Assembly (NCBI GenBank): GCA_963719525.1
Contig: CAVRCG010000004.1
Span: 992,001-1,056,000 of the forward strand
DNA length: 64,000 bases
From: Bernardetia sp963719525
GTDB taxonomy: Bacteria > Bacteroidota > Bacteroidia > Cytophagales > Bernardetiaceae
Reading direction: 5' to 3'
In this document: positions 46,088 through 55,345 of the stretch, one piece after another
How the letters are laid out: the number at the start of each line of letters is the position of its first letter
Numbering within the stretch: the stretch's first letter is position 1
Program-made: the position numbers and the translations under genes
The notes under the pieces: model-generated
The model's input: only the letters and a program-made list of their open reading frames with translations
Database searches by the model: none
Told to the model about the DNA's origin: nothing

Positions 46088-48596
46088 TTACTTGCCAAAT
46101 TTGTTTTGAAGAGCAGCTAATTTGTCAGCCATTGTTCCACCTGTTTCTGGTGCTTCTTCTTTTGGTTTTGATTTCTCTTTTTCTTGTTTTTGAATAAATG
46201 AATCTGCCTTTTTGTAAGATGATTTTCTAGCCTTACGCTCTTTTGGCTTATTTGTATCATCTTCTAAAGAACTTCCTCTACTAAATTTAGAATCATTCTT
46301 TCTATCTTTACCCATTTCCGAAATGGCTTCTTTTTCTACTTTCGTAATCGGTTTTCTGGTTGCAACTCTTTGTGGTTGTTGCGCTCTAGCTTCTGAAAGA
46401 GTAGTATTTGTTCCTCCTCTTTTTACATCTGAATCTGCACCAAAAGGTTCAGACTTTAGACTTAATGAAATTCTTTTTCTAGCCAAATCAACTTCCATAA
46501 CAGTTGCTTCTACTTTCTGATGAACTTTTACGGCATCGGTTGGGTGCTTAATAAAATTATCTGAAAGCTGACTAATATGAGCTAATCCGTCTTGATGAAC
46601 TCCTACATCTATAAAAGCACCAAAATCTGTAATATTGGTTACAATGCCTGAAAGTTTCATTCCGACTGTCAAGTCTTCCATTTTTTCTACGCCTTCTACA
46701 AAAGAGAAAGCCTCAAACTGCTCACGAGGATCACGCCCCGGTTTGGCAAGCTCGGAAACAATATCTTCAAGGGTTGGAAGTCCGACCGTATCGGTAACAT
46801 AATCTTTCGGATTAATCTGCTTGCGTAATTCTTCGTTTTTGATAAGATCATCAACGGTTGTGTTTAAGTCTTTAGCCATTTTTTCTACTATTGGATAACT
46901 TTCTGGGTGAACTGCACTAGAATCTAATAAATTTTTGGCATCACGAATACGTAAAAATCCTGCTGCCTGTTCAAAAGCCTTATCGCCTAAACGAGGAACT
47001 TTTTTGAGTTGCGCTCTACTTTTAAAAGCACCTTTTTCATTTCTAAACTCTACAATATTTTTGGCAAGAGAAGGTCTCCAAACCAGAAACATAACTCAAT
47101 AATTCTTTACTTGCCGTATTTACCTCCACACCAACAGCATTTACACAACTCATAACCGTATCATCAAGACTATTTTTGAGTTGTTTTTGATCAACATCGT
47201 GCTGATACTGACCTACACCGATAGATTTTGGATCTAATTTTACAAGTTCTGCTAACGGGTCCATTAAACGACGACCAATTGAAACTGCACCACGAACTGT
47301 CAAATCATAATCTGCAAATTCTTCACGAGCAACAGCAGAAGCCGAATAAATAGATGCACCACTTTCACTTACCACTACAATCTGAATTGTTTTTGGTAAT
47401 CCTTTAATGGCTTTTATAAAACGCTCTGTTTCTCTGCTTGCCGTTCCGTTTCCGATTGCAATCGCTTCAATAGCATATTTTTCACACAGAGCTAAGATTA
47501 TATTTCCTGCTTTTTCGGTATCTTTTTGAGGTTCGTTTGGATAAATAGTATCATTATAAACGAGTTTTCCTTGTTTGTCCAAAACGACTAATTTACAACC
47601 TGTTCTGAATCCAGGATCTAGAGCTAATGTATTTTTTTGTCCTAACGGTGCAGATAATAAAAGTTGTCTAAGATTTTCTGCAAAAATAGAAATGGCTTCT
47701 TCGTCGGCTTTTTGTTTTGAAAGCATACGAATTTCTGTTTCCATTGATGGTTTCAAAAGTCTTTTATAGGCATCTTTTACAGCTAATTGTACCTGTTCTG
47801 AAGATTTTGTATTGCTATGAACAAAATTATCTTCCAATAAAGTAATTGCTCGGTGTTCATTGGGTTGCAAATCTAAAAGCAAGATTCCTTCTTTTTCTGC
47901 TCTGCGAAGTGCCAAAACACGGTGCGAAGGAGCTTCAATTAATGGTTCTGACCATTCAAAATAATCTCTATATTTTTCGCCTTCTTTTTCTTTTCCAGTA
48001 ATTACACGAGCCGAAATGGTACCTTCTTTCTCAAAAACGGAACGCATTTTTGCACGAGTTTCTGCGTGTTCGTTGATATGCTCGGCAATAATATCTCTTG
48101 CACCTGCTAATGCTTCTTCAAGTGTTTTTACTCCTTTTTCTTCATCGATAAATTGCTTTGCTGTTTTCTCTAAATCCATTCTTCCCTGTTCCAAAATCTG
48201 TAACGCTAAAGGCTCTAATCCTTTTTCTTTTGCCATCGAAGCACGAGTTTTGCGTTTTTGTTTGTAAGGCAAATACAAATCTTCCAAAGCAGAGAGAGTC
48301 TGGACAGCATTAATTTTCTCTTCTAATTCTGGAGTAAGTTTTTCTTGTTCCGAAATAGATTTCAAAATTGCTTCACGTCTTTTATCTAATTCACGAAGCT
48401 GAACGAGCCTATCTCTAACAGTCGCTACCTGTACCTCATCAAGCGTACCCGTAACTTCTTTACGATAGCGAGAAATAAAAGGAACAGTTGCCCCTTCATC
48501 TAAAAGCTGTGCCGTTGCTTCTACTTGTTTGACACGCACACCAATTTCGGCAGCGATTTGAACGATATGTTGAGCATCTAAAAGAGCCTGATCCAT
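46088..48596 (-). CDS. tex: Tex-family RNA-binding transcription accessory protein, frame broken once
   Basis: One gene of about 836 residues starting at MDQALLDAQHIVQ (ATG 48594-48596). The N-terminal Tex domain (EGATVPFISRYRKEVTGTLD, LPYKQKRKTRASMAKEKGLE), a YqgF/RuvX-like domain (NTLALDPGFRTGCKLVVLD, AIAIGNGTASRETERFI), a helix-hairpin-helix region (SVGQYQHDVDQKQLKNSLDD, VGVEVNTASKELLSYVSGL), then an S1 RNA-binding domain (LSGIVTNITDFGAFIDVGVH, QDGLAHISQLSD, DLARKRISLSLK) and a basic Lys-rich tail. The frame breaks at about 47077: dropping one base restores YVSGLGPSLAKNIVEFRNEK, which matches the conserved Tex sequence. Tex binds RNA and acts in transcription or RNA decay. Confidence 0.92.
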
Positions 48597-48653
48597 AGTT
48601 TTGTCTTGATTCTTTTCGTAGGAAAAATGAAAATAGTTTGCTAATTGTAGAAG

Positions 48654-48661
48654 CAAAAATA
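48654..48661 (-). promoter_or_regulatory. Candidate -7 box TATTTTTG for tex
   Basis: On the minus strand TATTTTTG lies 58 bases before the tex ATG. No TTG at the right spacing. Confidence 0.3.
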
Positions 48662-48690
48662 CGAAATATTTGGGAGAAATGTTTGTTTTT

Positions 48691-48945
48691 GTGAAAAATA
48701 CTAGGGGCGAGGGAATAGGGGCGAGGGTCGTGGGAATTACTGGGTCGTGAAAAATACTAGGGGCGAGGGAATAGGGGCGAGGGTCGTGGAAATTACTGGG
48801 GGCGAGGGAATAGGGTTGAGGGTCGTGGGAATTACTGGGTCGTGGAAATTACTGGGGGCGAGGGAATTGGGGCGAGAGTCGTGGGAATTACTGGGTCGTG
48901 GAAATTACTGGGGGCGAGGGAATAGGGTTGAGGGTCGTGGGAATA
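48691..48945 (+). repeat. GC-rich minisatellite, 56-bp unit, ~4.7 copies
   Basis: Units start GTGAAAAATACTAGGGGCGA or GTGGAAATTACTGGGGGCGA and contain GGGCGAGGGAATAGGG and TCGTGGGAATTACTGGGTC. One unit lacks 17 bases. Base composition is sharply more G-rich than the surrounding DNA. An ORF through it (48747-48953) is repetitive and not considered coding. Confidence 0.85.
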
Positions 48946-48966
48946 AGGAATAATAAAAAAATGACT

Positions 48967-49088
48967 TTTCACACGCCCCTCGCCCCAATTCACACGCTCC
49001 AACTTTCATTTCACACGCCCCTCGCCCCAATTCCCACGCTCCAACTTTCATTTCACACGCCCCTCGCCCCAATTCACACGCCCCTAAC
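48967..49088 (-). repeat. GC-rich minisatellite, 42-bp unit, ~2.9 copies, C-rich orientation
   Basis: Unit TTCACACGCCCCTCGCCCCA plus ATTCACACGCTCCAACTTTC and AT, repeated almost three times. It is the inverted counterpart of the array at 48691 (CGCCCCTCGCCCC against GGGCGAGGG) and runs into the 3' end of the four-helix-bundle gene. Confidence 0.85.
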
Positions 49089-49446
49089 TTCTAGCCTTCA
49101 AAGACCTTATTAATCCTCCCATTAGATTTCCCACCTTTTGAGCTTGTTGCAACATATCGTTTTGTTGATTCAAATTTATATATTCCAATCGACAGGCTAT
49201 CATTATTTGCGTTTCTAATTCTCCTAAAGAACCTCTTGCTATTGATAAAAATTGCAAGAATTGTGCAGTTGTATGACGCTGATGTCCTTCTGCTATATTC
49301 GATGGAACTGAAACGGCTGCTCTTCTCATTTGGCTAGTCAGTCCATAAACTTCTTCTCTTGGAAATGCCTTTGTTTTCTTATAAATATCAGTTACTAAGT
49401 CCATTGCTTCTTTCCACACATTTAAGTCTTTATACGATTTTATCAT
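49084..49446 (-). CDS. Four-helix-bundle protein (S23/IVP family)
   Basis: A 120-residue all-helical protein: IKSYKDLNVWKEAMDLVTDI, FPREEVYGLTSQMRRAAVSV, PSNIAEGHQRHTTAQFLQFL, SIARGSLGELETQIMIACRL. The motifs L-VW--A--L, YGL--Q-RRAAVS-P-NIAEG and G---E--T are the hallmarks of the S23 family found in 23S rRNA intervening sequences and relatives such as DGR Avd proteins. Here it is a free-standing gene enclosed by three GC-rich minisatellite arrays. Its stop codon lies within the array at 48967. Function of free-standing copies is not established. Confidence 0.9.
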   Translation of the reverse strand: MIKSYKDLNVWKEAMDLVTDIYKKTKAFPREEVYGLTSQMRRAAVSVPSNIAEGHQRHTTAQFLQFLSIARGSLGELETQIMIACRLEYINLNQQNDMLQQAQKVGNLMGGLIRSLKARS

Positions 49447-49519
49447 TTTTGATTTTTATTAAATTAATTTTAATACAAACAAAAGAAAAGAAATAATAAT
49501 GATGAAGATAACAAAAAAT

Positions 49520-49678
49520 TCCCTAATCTCTCGCCCCTCACTCATTCATTCTCGCCCCTCGCCCCTAATCTCTCGCCCCCTCACTCATTCATTCTCGCCT
49601 TTCGCCCCTAATCCCTCGCCCCCTCACTCATTCATTCTCGCCTTTCGCCCCTAATCCCTCGCCCCCTCATTCCCCTAA
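49520..49678 (-). repeat. GC-rich minisatellite, 42-43 bp unit, ~3.6 copies
   Basis: Unit starts near 49521, 49563, 49606 and 49648: CCCTAATCTCTCGCCCC or CCCTAATCCCTCGCCCC, then CTCACTCATTCATTCTCGCC. It shares the CTCGCCCC core with the other two arrays. The last unit encodes the C-terminus of the restriction enzyme gene (stop at 49632). Confidence 0.85.
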
Positions 49679-52600
49679 TAATTTCCATCGTTTCCACACT
49701 TACCGTACAAACACGCTGCAAAAGCTCAATTACCTCTTCTTTATAATCTTCAAATTTGTAGGTATTAAATTTTTCTCTAATCGTTTCATCTCGTGGCTTC
49801 TTTTCTTTGTACTGATCCAAAATCCACTCTAAAGCAGAACGATTTCCCAATTTATACTCCCACGCAGCAGCAGGAATGTTTTTTAATGTCGTTTGCTGGT
49901 CTAAAATAATTTCTCCTTTTTCTTTGTCGGCTTTTAGTTTGGCTTTATTCAAACTACTGCTTTTCAAAACATTTTCCTCACGCTGCAAATCATATTTTTC
50001 TATGGTTTCATAATCCAAATGAAGAGCCATTAATTCTTTTCCTTTTGCAGACCAAAAACCAAAATCTTCATAAAATGGAATGCGTGGAAATTCCCTTTTT
50101 AGATTCAATTCATACTTTTCACGGTACACAGGATTGTGCAGAACGCCATACACATAATGAAAAATGTCTTCACGATTGATTTTTTTATCGTTATAGTTTT
50201 CTCTAAATTCATTTACTGCCCATTGTGTGATATTGTCTATGCGTTTGCCTTCTTTTGTGTAACGGTAAAGGGGAAGGGTTTGAGCATAATCGGCACTATA
50301 CATAGCATAATTAACTACCATATTAGACACGAAGCAAGAAAAGTCTAATCTACCTCCTTGAGAAAAACCAATAATTTTGTTTTCATCGGAAAATATTTGT
50401 GGCATTTGATACTGCATTTCATTCAATTCTTTCGCAAAATAAATTATCTTTTTACAAAATGGTCTATATAAACTAGTAACAATATTTAATTTATCATATT
50501 CATATTTTCGTCCTTTACTCAAATCATTTTTTACTGCTCTTGACCACTTTATCGAATAATCTACTTGATTTCTAATTTCATCTTTCGTTTTTCCTTGTAA
50601 TTTATCAACATCTTTATTGTAAGCATTAATTAAAAAATTAACTTTATTTTCTAAATTATTCTTATCAAAATCACAAACCCATTCATCTCTAGCTGTAACA
50701 ACTCCTAAAGAATATAATCTAAAAATAGCTTTCTCATCTTTTCCTGCTTTCGTTTCTTTACTACAAACAGGCATTAATTCCTCAAAATCATTATCAGCCA
50801 AATTAATCCAATTATTCTTTTTACTTGGTTGAATAAGTTTAAATTCTAATGTTTCAATTTTATTTTCACTCAAATAGCTCTTTTTTCTTTCAGCTTTTGC
50901 ATAATCTTCAATAGCATTGTAATATATTTTACAACCCTTTCTATTCTCATTTCTAATAAAAAAATAAATAGCTACTCCTACTCTAATTTGGTCATTAAAT
51001 ACATTTCCACCTTCTTTTTTACGTTGCTCACCAGCAGTTCTAGCATTTCCTTTTAAATCAATAACCCATATTTCATTAAAATCTTTAGCTACTGTTTTTC
51101 TAAAACCATCAAAAGTACGACTATTTATAAAAGAACTATTTGATACAAAAGCAAGAATACCATTTGTATCAAGTCTATCAGTTGCCCATCTCAAAAATCT
51201 AGTGTACATGTCATACAATTTCGTCTTCTGTGCCGTACTTTCCTTTATATAGGTATCTTTTATTCGCTTATCAATTTCTGGATATTCTCTATTTTTATTA
51301 TTATCATTTTCGTTTTGTTGATTGGCATTATAAGGAGGATTTCCAATAATAACCGATATTTTACGCTTGTTTTGTCTTTGAATACGCTCCAAATTTTCAG
51401 CCGACAGGCTCGTAAAAAGTCCTGTTTGTTTTCCTGTAAAACCAAAACCCATATTATCTAATGTATCGACAAAAACTAGATTTTCGAATTCCTTATACTC
51501 GCCTGTTTTTTGTTGATAAGCATATTCAATATTCAGATTGGCAATATAATAAGGTAAAATACTGACTTCGTTGGCGTGAATTTCATTGAGGTATTTGTGT
51601 CTAATCTGTTCTATTTTTTGTTTGGGAAAATAATCTATCAAATCAGTAATAAACGTTCCTGTTCCTGTTGCTGGGTCTAATATTTCTACTCCTTCACTCA
51701 AAAGTTCTTTTCCAAAATGTTCGTACAAAAGATAATCTGTACTTTCAATCATAAAACGTACAATTTCGTTGGGCGTATAGACAATTCCTAAACGGTCAGC
51801 ACCTTTTGGATTGTAGGCTTTGTAAAAATCTTCATAAATTACCTTCAAAAAAGTCTGTTTTTCTCTTACGTCATCTATTCGTGCAGCCACCGTTTTGATG
51901 ACTTGGTAATAATTACGGATTTTTGGATAAAAATTTCGCTTCGTTTCTTTTCTAAAAAAGGTTTTCAAAACGTTTTCCAATTCAAAAGCAATATTATTCG
52001 ACTTATGAAAATCAGCTTCATCAAAAATAGTAGTGAAAATATCTTCTGTCAGAATGTGCTGCACAAGCATTTCACGAATATCATTTGGCGTAATATCTGG
52101 ATTAATACTATCCTGACAAATTTTTAAAAACTTGGTTTTTGCTGCCACAAATTCCTTGTTTTGTTTGGCTTCTTCGTCCATCAAAGTGCGTAATTCCTTG
52201 ATAATGGGAGGAATATCGGTTTTGAAATCTTCTAAGGCTTGTCTGAACTCGGTATATTCAGGTCTTTCAAAACTGACAAACTGCTGCAAAAGGGAATACA
52301 AATCTAGTCCGTCGTCTTGCATCGGTGCAGTAGCGACACGCTTTCCATTTTGATATAAAATGGCTTGCTGTGTATCTTCAAAAATAATATTATCGTTGGG
52401 ATAACCTTTGGCAAATTTCTTTTTTATCTCGTCTTCAATATCATCGGCTTCATCTTTTGATTCCCAATATCCCCAATCCAAACGGTTTACACCTTTCACA
52501 ATTCCGTCTGGACGAATCGTTTTTCCTTGCGAATTTTTGATACTAATTTCTTCTACCAAAACGAGGTTTTTGGTCTGACAGAATATCGTAAAGCAGGTTT

Positions 52601-52695
52601 GAAAAAGCACGTTTTACAGCCATTTCATTTTTTGCTCCTACTTGGTGGAGTTCAGAGAGTTTTCTTTGAAAATTATGGACAAGATGGATAGACAT
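49632..52695 (-). CDS. Type IIG/ISP-like restriction-modification enzyme, frame broken once
   Basis: One gene of about 1,020 residues. The start is MSIHLVHNFQRKLSELHQVG (ATG 52693-52695). The frame breaks near 52575 and continues from QTKNLVLVEEISIKNSQGKT. An N-terminal PD-(D/E)xK-like nuclease region (RPDGIVKG, DWGYWESKDEADD) is followed by a helical linker, then a gamma-class N6-adenine methyltransferase: motif I DPATGTGTF, motif IV IIGNPPYNAN, and an FxGK-like segment. A C-terminal target-recognition region follows. No helicase domain is present, unlike classic type ISP enzymes. It both cuts and methylates DNA, a defence role. The last 15 or so residues (MRGRGIRGERRE) come from the minisatellite, an unusual tail. 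Confidence 0.88.
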
Positions 52696-52696
52696 A

Positions 52697-52732
52697 TTCA
52701 GTTTTCAGTAAGTAGTTACCAGTAATCAGTAA
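52697..52732. repeat. Degenerate heptamer repeat (complement of TAACTGN)
   Basis: CAGTTTTCAGTAAGTAGTTA and CCAGTAATCAGTAAATG contain the CAGTAA/CAGTTA unit at near seven-base steps, just upstream of the restriction enzyme start. Related to 14480-14513 and 56023-56057. Confidence 0.5.
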
Positions 52733-52765
52733 ATGAGTGAATGTTGTTTTTGATTTTTAGATATT

Positions 52766-52791
52766 TTACAAATCTTACAAATCTTACAAAT
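52766..52791. repeat. Nine-base tandem repeat TTACAAATC, ~3 copies
   Basis: TTACAAATC TTACAAATC TTACAAATA in the intergenic region before the Uma2 remnant. Confidence 0.7.
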
Positions 52792-52891
52792 ATAGATAAA
52801 TTGTTTACTTATTTTTGTTTTCTTTGAAACCAAAATTTATGATTTCTATGTATCTTTGATAAACGACTTATTAGAACTAAATGAATAGATT

Positions 52892-53063
52892 ATGAATATT
52901 ACTTCATTAGACCAACTAGATTTTAACAAAACCTATTCAGAAAAATGTATTAAATTTATCTACTGGAAAATATGAAGTAGAAGGATTTTATGGAATTGAT
53001 AATATGATTTCTGCGACTGTTTTATCAGGTTTTGAAGTAGAAGTGAATAGAGTTTTTAGGTAA
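52892..53063 (+). pseudogene. Remnant of a Uma2-family gene (internal deletion)
   Basis: The start MNITSLDQLDFNKTYSEKC resembles the first residues of Uma2 proteins. After about 20 codons the sequence switches frame to LSTGKYEVEGFYGIDNMISA, TVLSGFEVEVNRVFR and a stop at 53061-53063, which matches a Uma2 C-terminus. The 150 or so residues between, including the nuclease core, are absent. A -7-like TATCTTTG lies at 52851-52858 and a clean terminator follows at 53098, so a whole transcription unit has lost only its coding middle. Confidence 0.6.
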
Positions 53064-53097
53064 AAAGGTAAGTCAATATAAGTGACACTTCTGTATA

Positions 53098-53137
53098 AAA
53101 AAACAGTCTATAAAACCAAATTTATAGACTGTTTTTT
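53098..53137. terminator. Bidirectional terminator
   Basis: Perfect stem CAGTCTATAAA/TTTATAGACTG (11 bp) with A6 before and T6 after, between the Uma2 remnant and the OmpH-like gene, which end toward each other. Confidence 0.9.
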
Positions 53138-53162
53138 ATGAATCAAAATTGCAAATCAGTAA

Positions 53163-53810
53163 TTAGTTAGCTTGTAAACTATCTTTTTCAGATTTATATT
53201 TTTGGTTCAAAAGTTCTAACACAGGTTTTGTAATATCCAAGTTTTTGTCTGCATAAAGAATTGTAGAAGCTCCTTTTTGAGTTCCTAACACTACTTTATA
53301 ACCTTTTTCTTCTTTGTATTTCTGCAAAACGTCTTCAATATTCGCAAAAATTTTGTCCATATCTTTTTCATTTTGCGCCATCAATGCTTCTGATTTGGAT
53401 GCTTTCTGTCTGTCTAACATTTGTGCCTTTGCTTGAATGTCTTGTTGTTCTTTTTTGGCTGCGTTTTCAGACAAAAGTCCTTGTTGATAACGTTTTTGAA
53501 AACTCTCTGCTTCGCTTTGTAACTGAATTTCACTTTGTTCGAATTGTCTTCTGGCATCAAGTTGATTTCTTTCCGAACGCTCTTTTATCTCTACATAAAA
53601 ATCGTAATAAATAGTTAGGGAATCAATATTGATATAAGCAATATCACCATTATTAGAGGAACTAGAACTAGAAGTAGTGGCTGTAGAAGCATTTGCAGTA
53701 GTAGCAGAATCTTTTGGCTGACAACCTGTAAATGAAATTAGAGAAACGAGTAAAGCAATAAACAAATGCAATGAATTAGTAACTGTAGTTTGAATTATAT
53801 TTTGAGTCAT
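53163..53810 (-). CDS. OmpH/Skp-like periplasmic chaperone lipoprotein
   Basis: A 215-residue protein with a lipoprotein signal (LHLFIALLVSLISFTGC) and a Ser/Thr linker. IAYINIDSLTIYYDFYVEIK opens the OmpH fold, followed by a long charged coiled coil (SEIQLQSEAESFQKRYQQGL, QDIQAKAQMLDRQKASKSEA) and the closing beta strands (YKEEKGYKVVLGTQKGASTI, LYADKNLDITKPVLELLNQK). Skp-like chaperones hold outer-membrane proteins in transit; a lipid-anchored form is common in Bacteroidota. A -7-like TATCTTTG lies at 53862-53869 on the minus strand. Confidence 0.85.
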   Translation of the reverse strand: MTQNIIQTTVTNSLHLFIALLVSLISFTGCQPKDSATTANASTATTSSSSSSNNGDIAYINIDSLTIYYDFYVEIKERSERNQLDARRQFEQSEIQLQSEAESFQKRYQQGLLSENAAKKEQQDIQAKAQMLDRQKASKSEALMAQNEKDMDKIFANIEDVLQKYKEEKGYKVVLGTQKGASTILYADKNLDITKPVLELLNQKYKSEKDSLQAN

Positions 53811-53861
53811 GAGATTGAAATTGAGAAATAAACGAGATAATTTTTATTATAAATGAAGGCA

Positions 53862-53869
53862 CAAAGATA
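53862..53869 (-). promoter_or_regulatory. Candidate -7 box TATCTTTG for the OmpH-like gene
   Basis: Matches TAnnTTTG, 52 bases before the ATG at 53810; no TTG at the expected spacing. Confidence 0.4.
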
Positions 53870-53960
53870 AGAGAATTTTATTGATTAAATTTGTTAGAAT
53901 AACAAACATCAAAGTTCTGATCAAGGTGTACTGCGTAACCAATACCGTTTGTTTGCTGTA

Positions 53961-54578
53961 CTAAGCAGCAGGCTTTCTAATAATCATTTTTATACGAAAA
54001 GAACCTGTAATATCTGAGGTAAGAGCTTTAGTTTTGTCATCCAGATTTTGTACTTGACCTTTGAAAGTCCCTTCGTACATATTCCCTTCCACCTTATCAA
54101 TAGTCATTTCGAAATCTTCGCCATCTTTCCATTGTCCTTTAAATTCCCCTTTATTATTAGTTAAAATAAGATTAATGATAATATCTTTTCTCATTTTTAC
54201 GCCCAAATCTTCTTTCAAGGTAAAAGGAGCTTCTTGGTTTAAGTCAAAGTTATGAGCTTGTAGATAAAAATTCTGTTTGCAATGATCATCTGCACAACGC
54301 TCAATTCTAAACAAATCATTTTTCATTAGATTATAGCCATCTCTACCATCAAGAGGTAGATAATTGAAATTATATTCTTTTCCATCAATGGTTGCTTTGA
54401 TATAATTTTCGTTGTCTATAGCAGCCGAAGCTGGGCGAACATCTGGCTCTTCTATTTCTTCTACCTGCGTAGAATCCGACGTAGTTTCAGAACTTTTAGA
54501 ACCATCACAAGCCCAGAGTCCATACGAACTAATGGCAGCAAAGATGAACAGTATATAGATTGATTTAATCTTTTTCAT
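53961..54578 (-). CDS. Putative lipoprotein, 205 aa, function unknown
   Basis: Signal MKKIKSIYILFIFAAISSYG with lipobox LWAC (Cys at 24), an acidic linker (SETTSDSTQVEEIEEPDVRP), then a beta-rich domain: YIKATIDGKEYNFNYLP, DLFRIERCADDHCKQNFYLQ, DIIINLILTNNKGEFKGQWK, MYEGTFKGQV, ITGSFRIKMIIRKPAA. The DGKEY-F start and GTFKG/GSFRI strands resemble small secreted lipocalin-like or DUF lipoproteins, but no family was recognised. Confidence 0.65.
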   Translation of the reverse strand: MKKIKSIYILFIFAAISSYGLWACDGSKSSETTSDSTQVEEIEEPDVRPASAAIDNENYIKATIDGKEYNFNYLPLDGRDGYNLMKNDLFRIERCADDHCKQNFYLQAHNFDLNQEAPFTLKEDLGVKMRKDIIINLILTNNKGEFKGQWKDGEDFEMTIDKVEGNMYEGTFKGQVQNLDDKTKALTSDITGSFRIKMIIRKPAA

Positions 54579-54652
54579 AGATTTTTAGTATTTTTTTGAG
54601 AAATTAAAAAGAAATAAGTTGAGCAATAATAAAAAAAGCTGTATGATAAAAT

Positions 54653-55029
54653 GGTATCACGGTTACTTGCAAGTCTAATAATCAGTAATTCACTAATGTT
54701 ATGCAACATCAAAGTTTAGAGAAGTTTAGACCAAACCCACGAATTTATTCGTGGGAAAGTAACCACTACTTTTTACATAAATCTACTTTACATAAATCTA
54801 CTTTTCCGTTTTATTAAAATTACTCCTTTTATTTTATTTCAGAATAGAGTAGAAACAAAAAAACGAAGAAGGTAGTGGTAGCTTCCACGAATAAATTCGT
54901 GGGTTTCATTTTAATTGCGTAACATCAGTAATTCATATAAAATAGAAATAGGCTTGTTTCTCCATAGCAACACGTTTGCAAACCTGTTGTTATGGAGAAA
55001 TGAACAGTACTAAATGGATCGTGATAACC
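54653..55029 (-). repeat. Palindromic dispersed element, copy C (reverse orientation)
   Basis: Reads, on the minus strand, like the copy at 40724. Ends are GGTATCACGGTTACTT at 54653 and ATCGTGATAACC at 55029. The centre is GTTTGCAAAC at about 54973-54982 with arms CCATAGCAACAC and CTGTTGTTATGG. The right part, corresponding to the left part of copy B, contains ACAGTACTAAAT. A 231-bp insert interrupts it at 54693-54923. Confidence 0.75.
54693..54923. mobile_element. Nested insert with REP-like hairpin pair inside copy C
   Basis: Bracketed by ATCAGTAATTCA at 54681-54692 and 54924-54935 (12-bp direct repeat). Near the ends are GTTATGCAA and TTGCGTAAC, inverted with one mismatch. Inside are two inverted units sharing about 35 bases each: hairpins at 54736-54755 and 54885-54903 built on CCACGAAT/ATTCGTGG. 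The right one is headed by GTAGC (54878-54882), as in the REP-like family. No ORF. Confidence 0.65.
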
Positions 55030-55345
55030 TTTATTATTTAGGAAGCACAAAATTCCAAAAAAATAGTGTCTTATCAAATTTATTTTCAAATATGTCTCTA
55101 AAATTAAATTAACTTATACATCATCCTATCTTAACCCTACTTAGTTTAATTGTTTCTTATTCGACTTTAACTTGTTTGATTTCGTAAAATCTATACGCAA
55201 TAAAAGAAGATATACAAAAGACTTTTCAAAAATTTGATACAAACATACGGCATTTTCAATAAATTTGCTTACTTTTAACTGTATAGTTAGTAAATATATT
55301 CTATCTTTAGTTTAAAATATATAAAGAACAAAAACGATTTCAATT

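Noticed and set aside
48747..48953. ORF through the GC-rich minisatellite
   Set aside because: Purely repetitive peptide from the 56-bp unit; no conservation expected.
49084..49446. Accessory (Avd) gene of a diversity-generating retroelement
   Set aside because: No reverse transcriptase or template/variable repeat pair in the window; the family match is to free-standing S23 proteins.
48691..49678. CRISPR array
   Set aside because: Units are head-to-tail with no unique spacers and no cas genes nearby.
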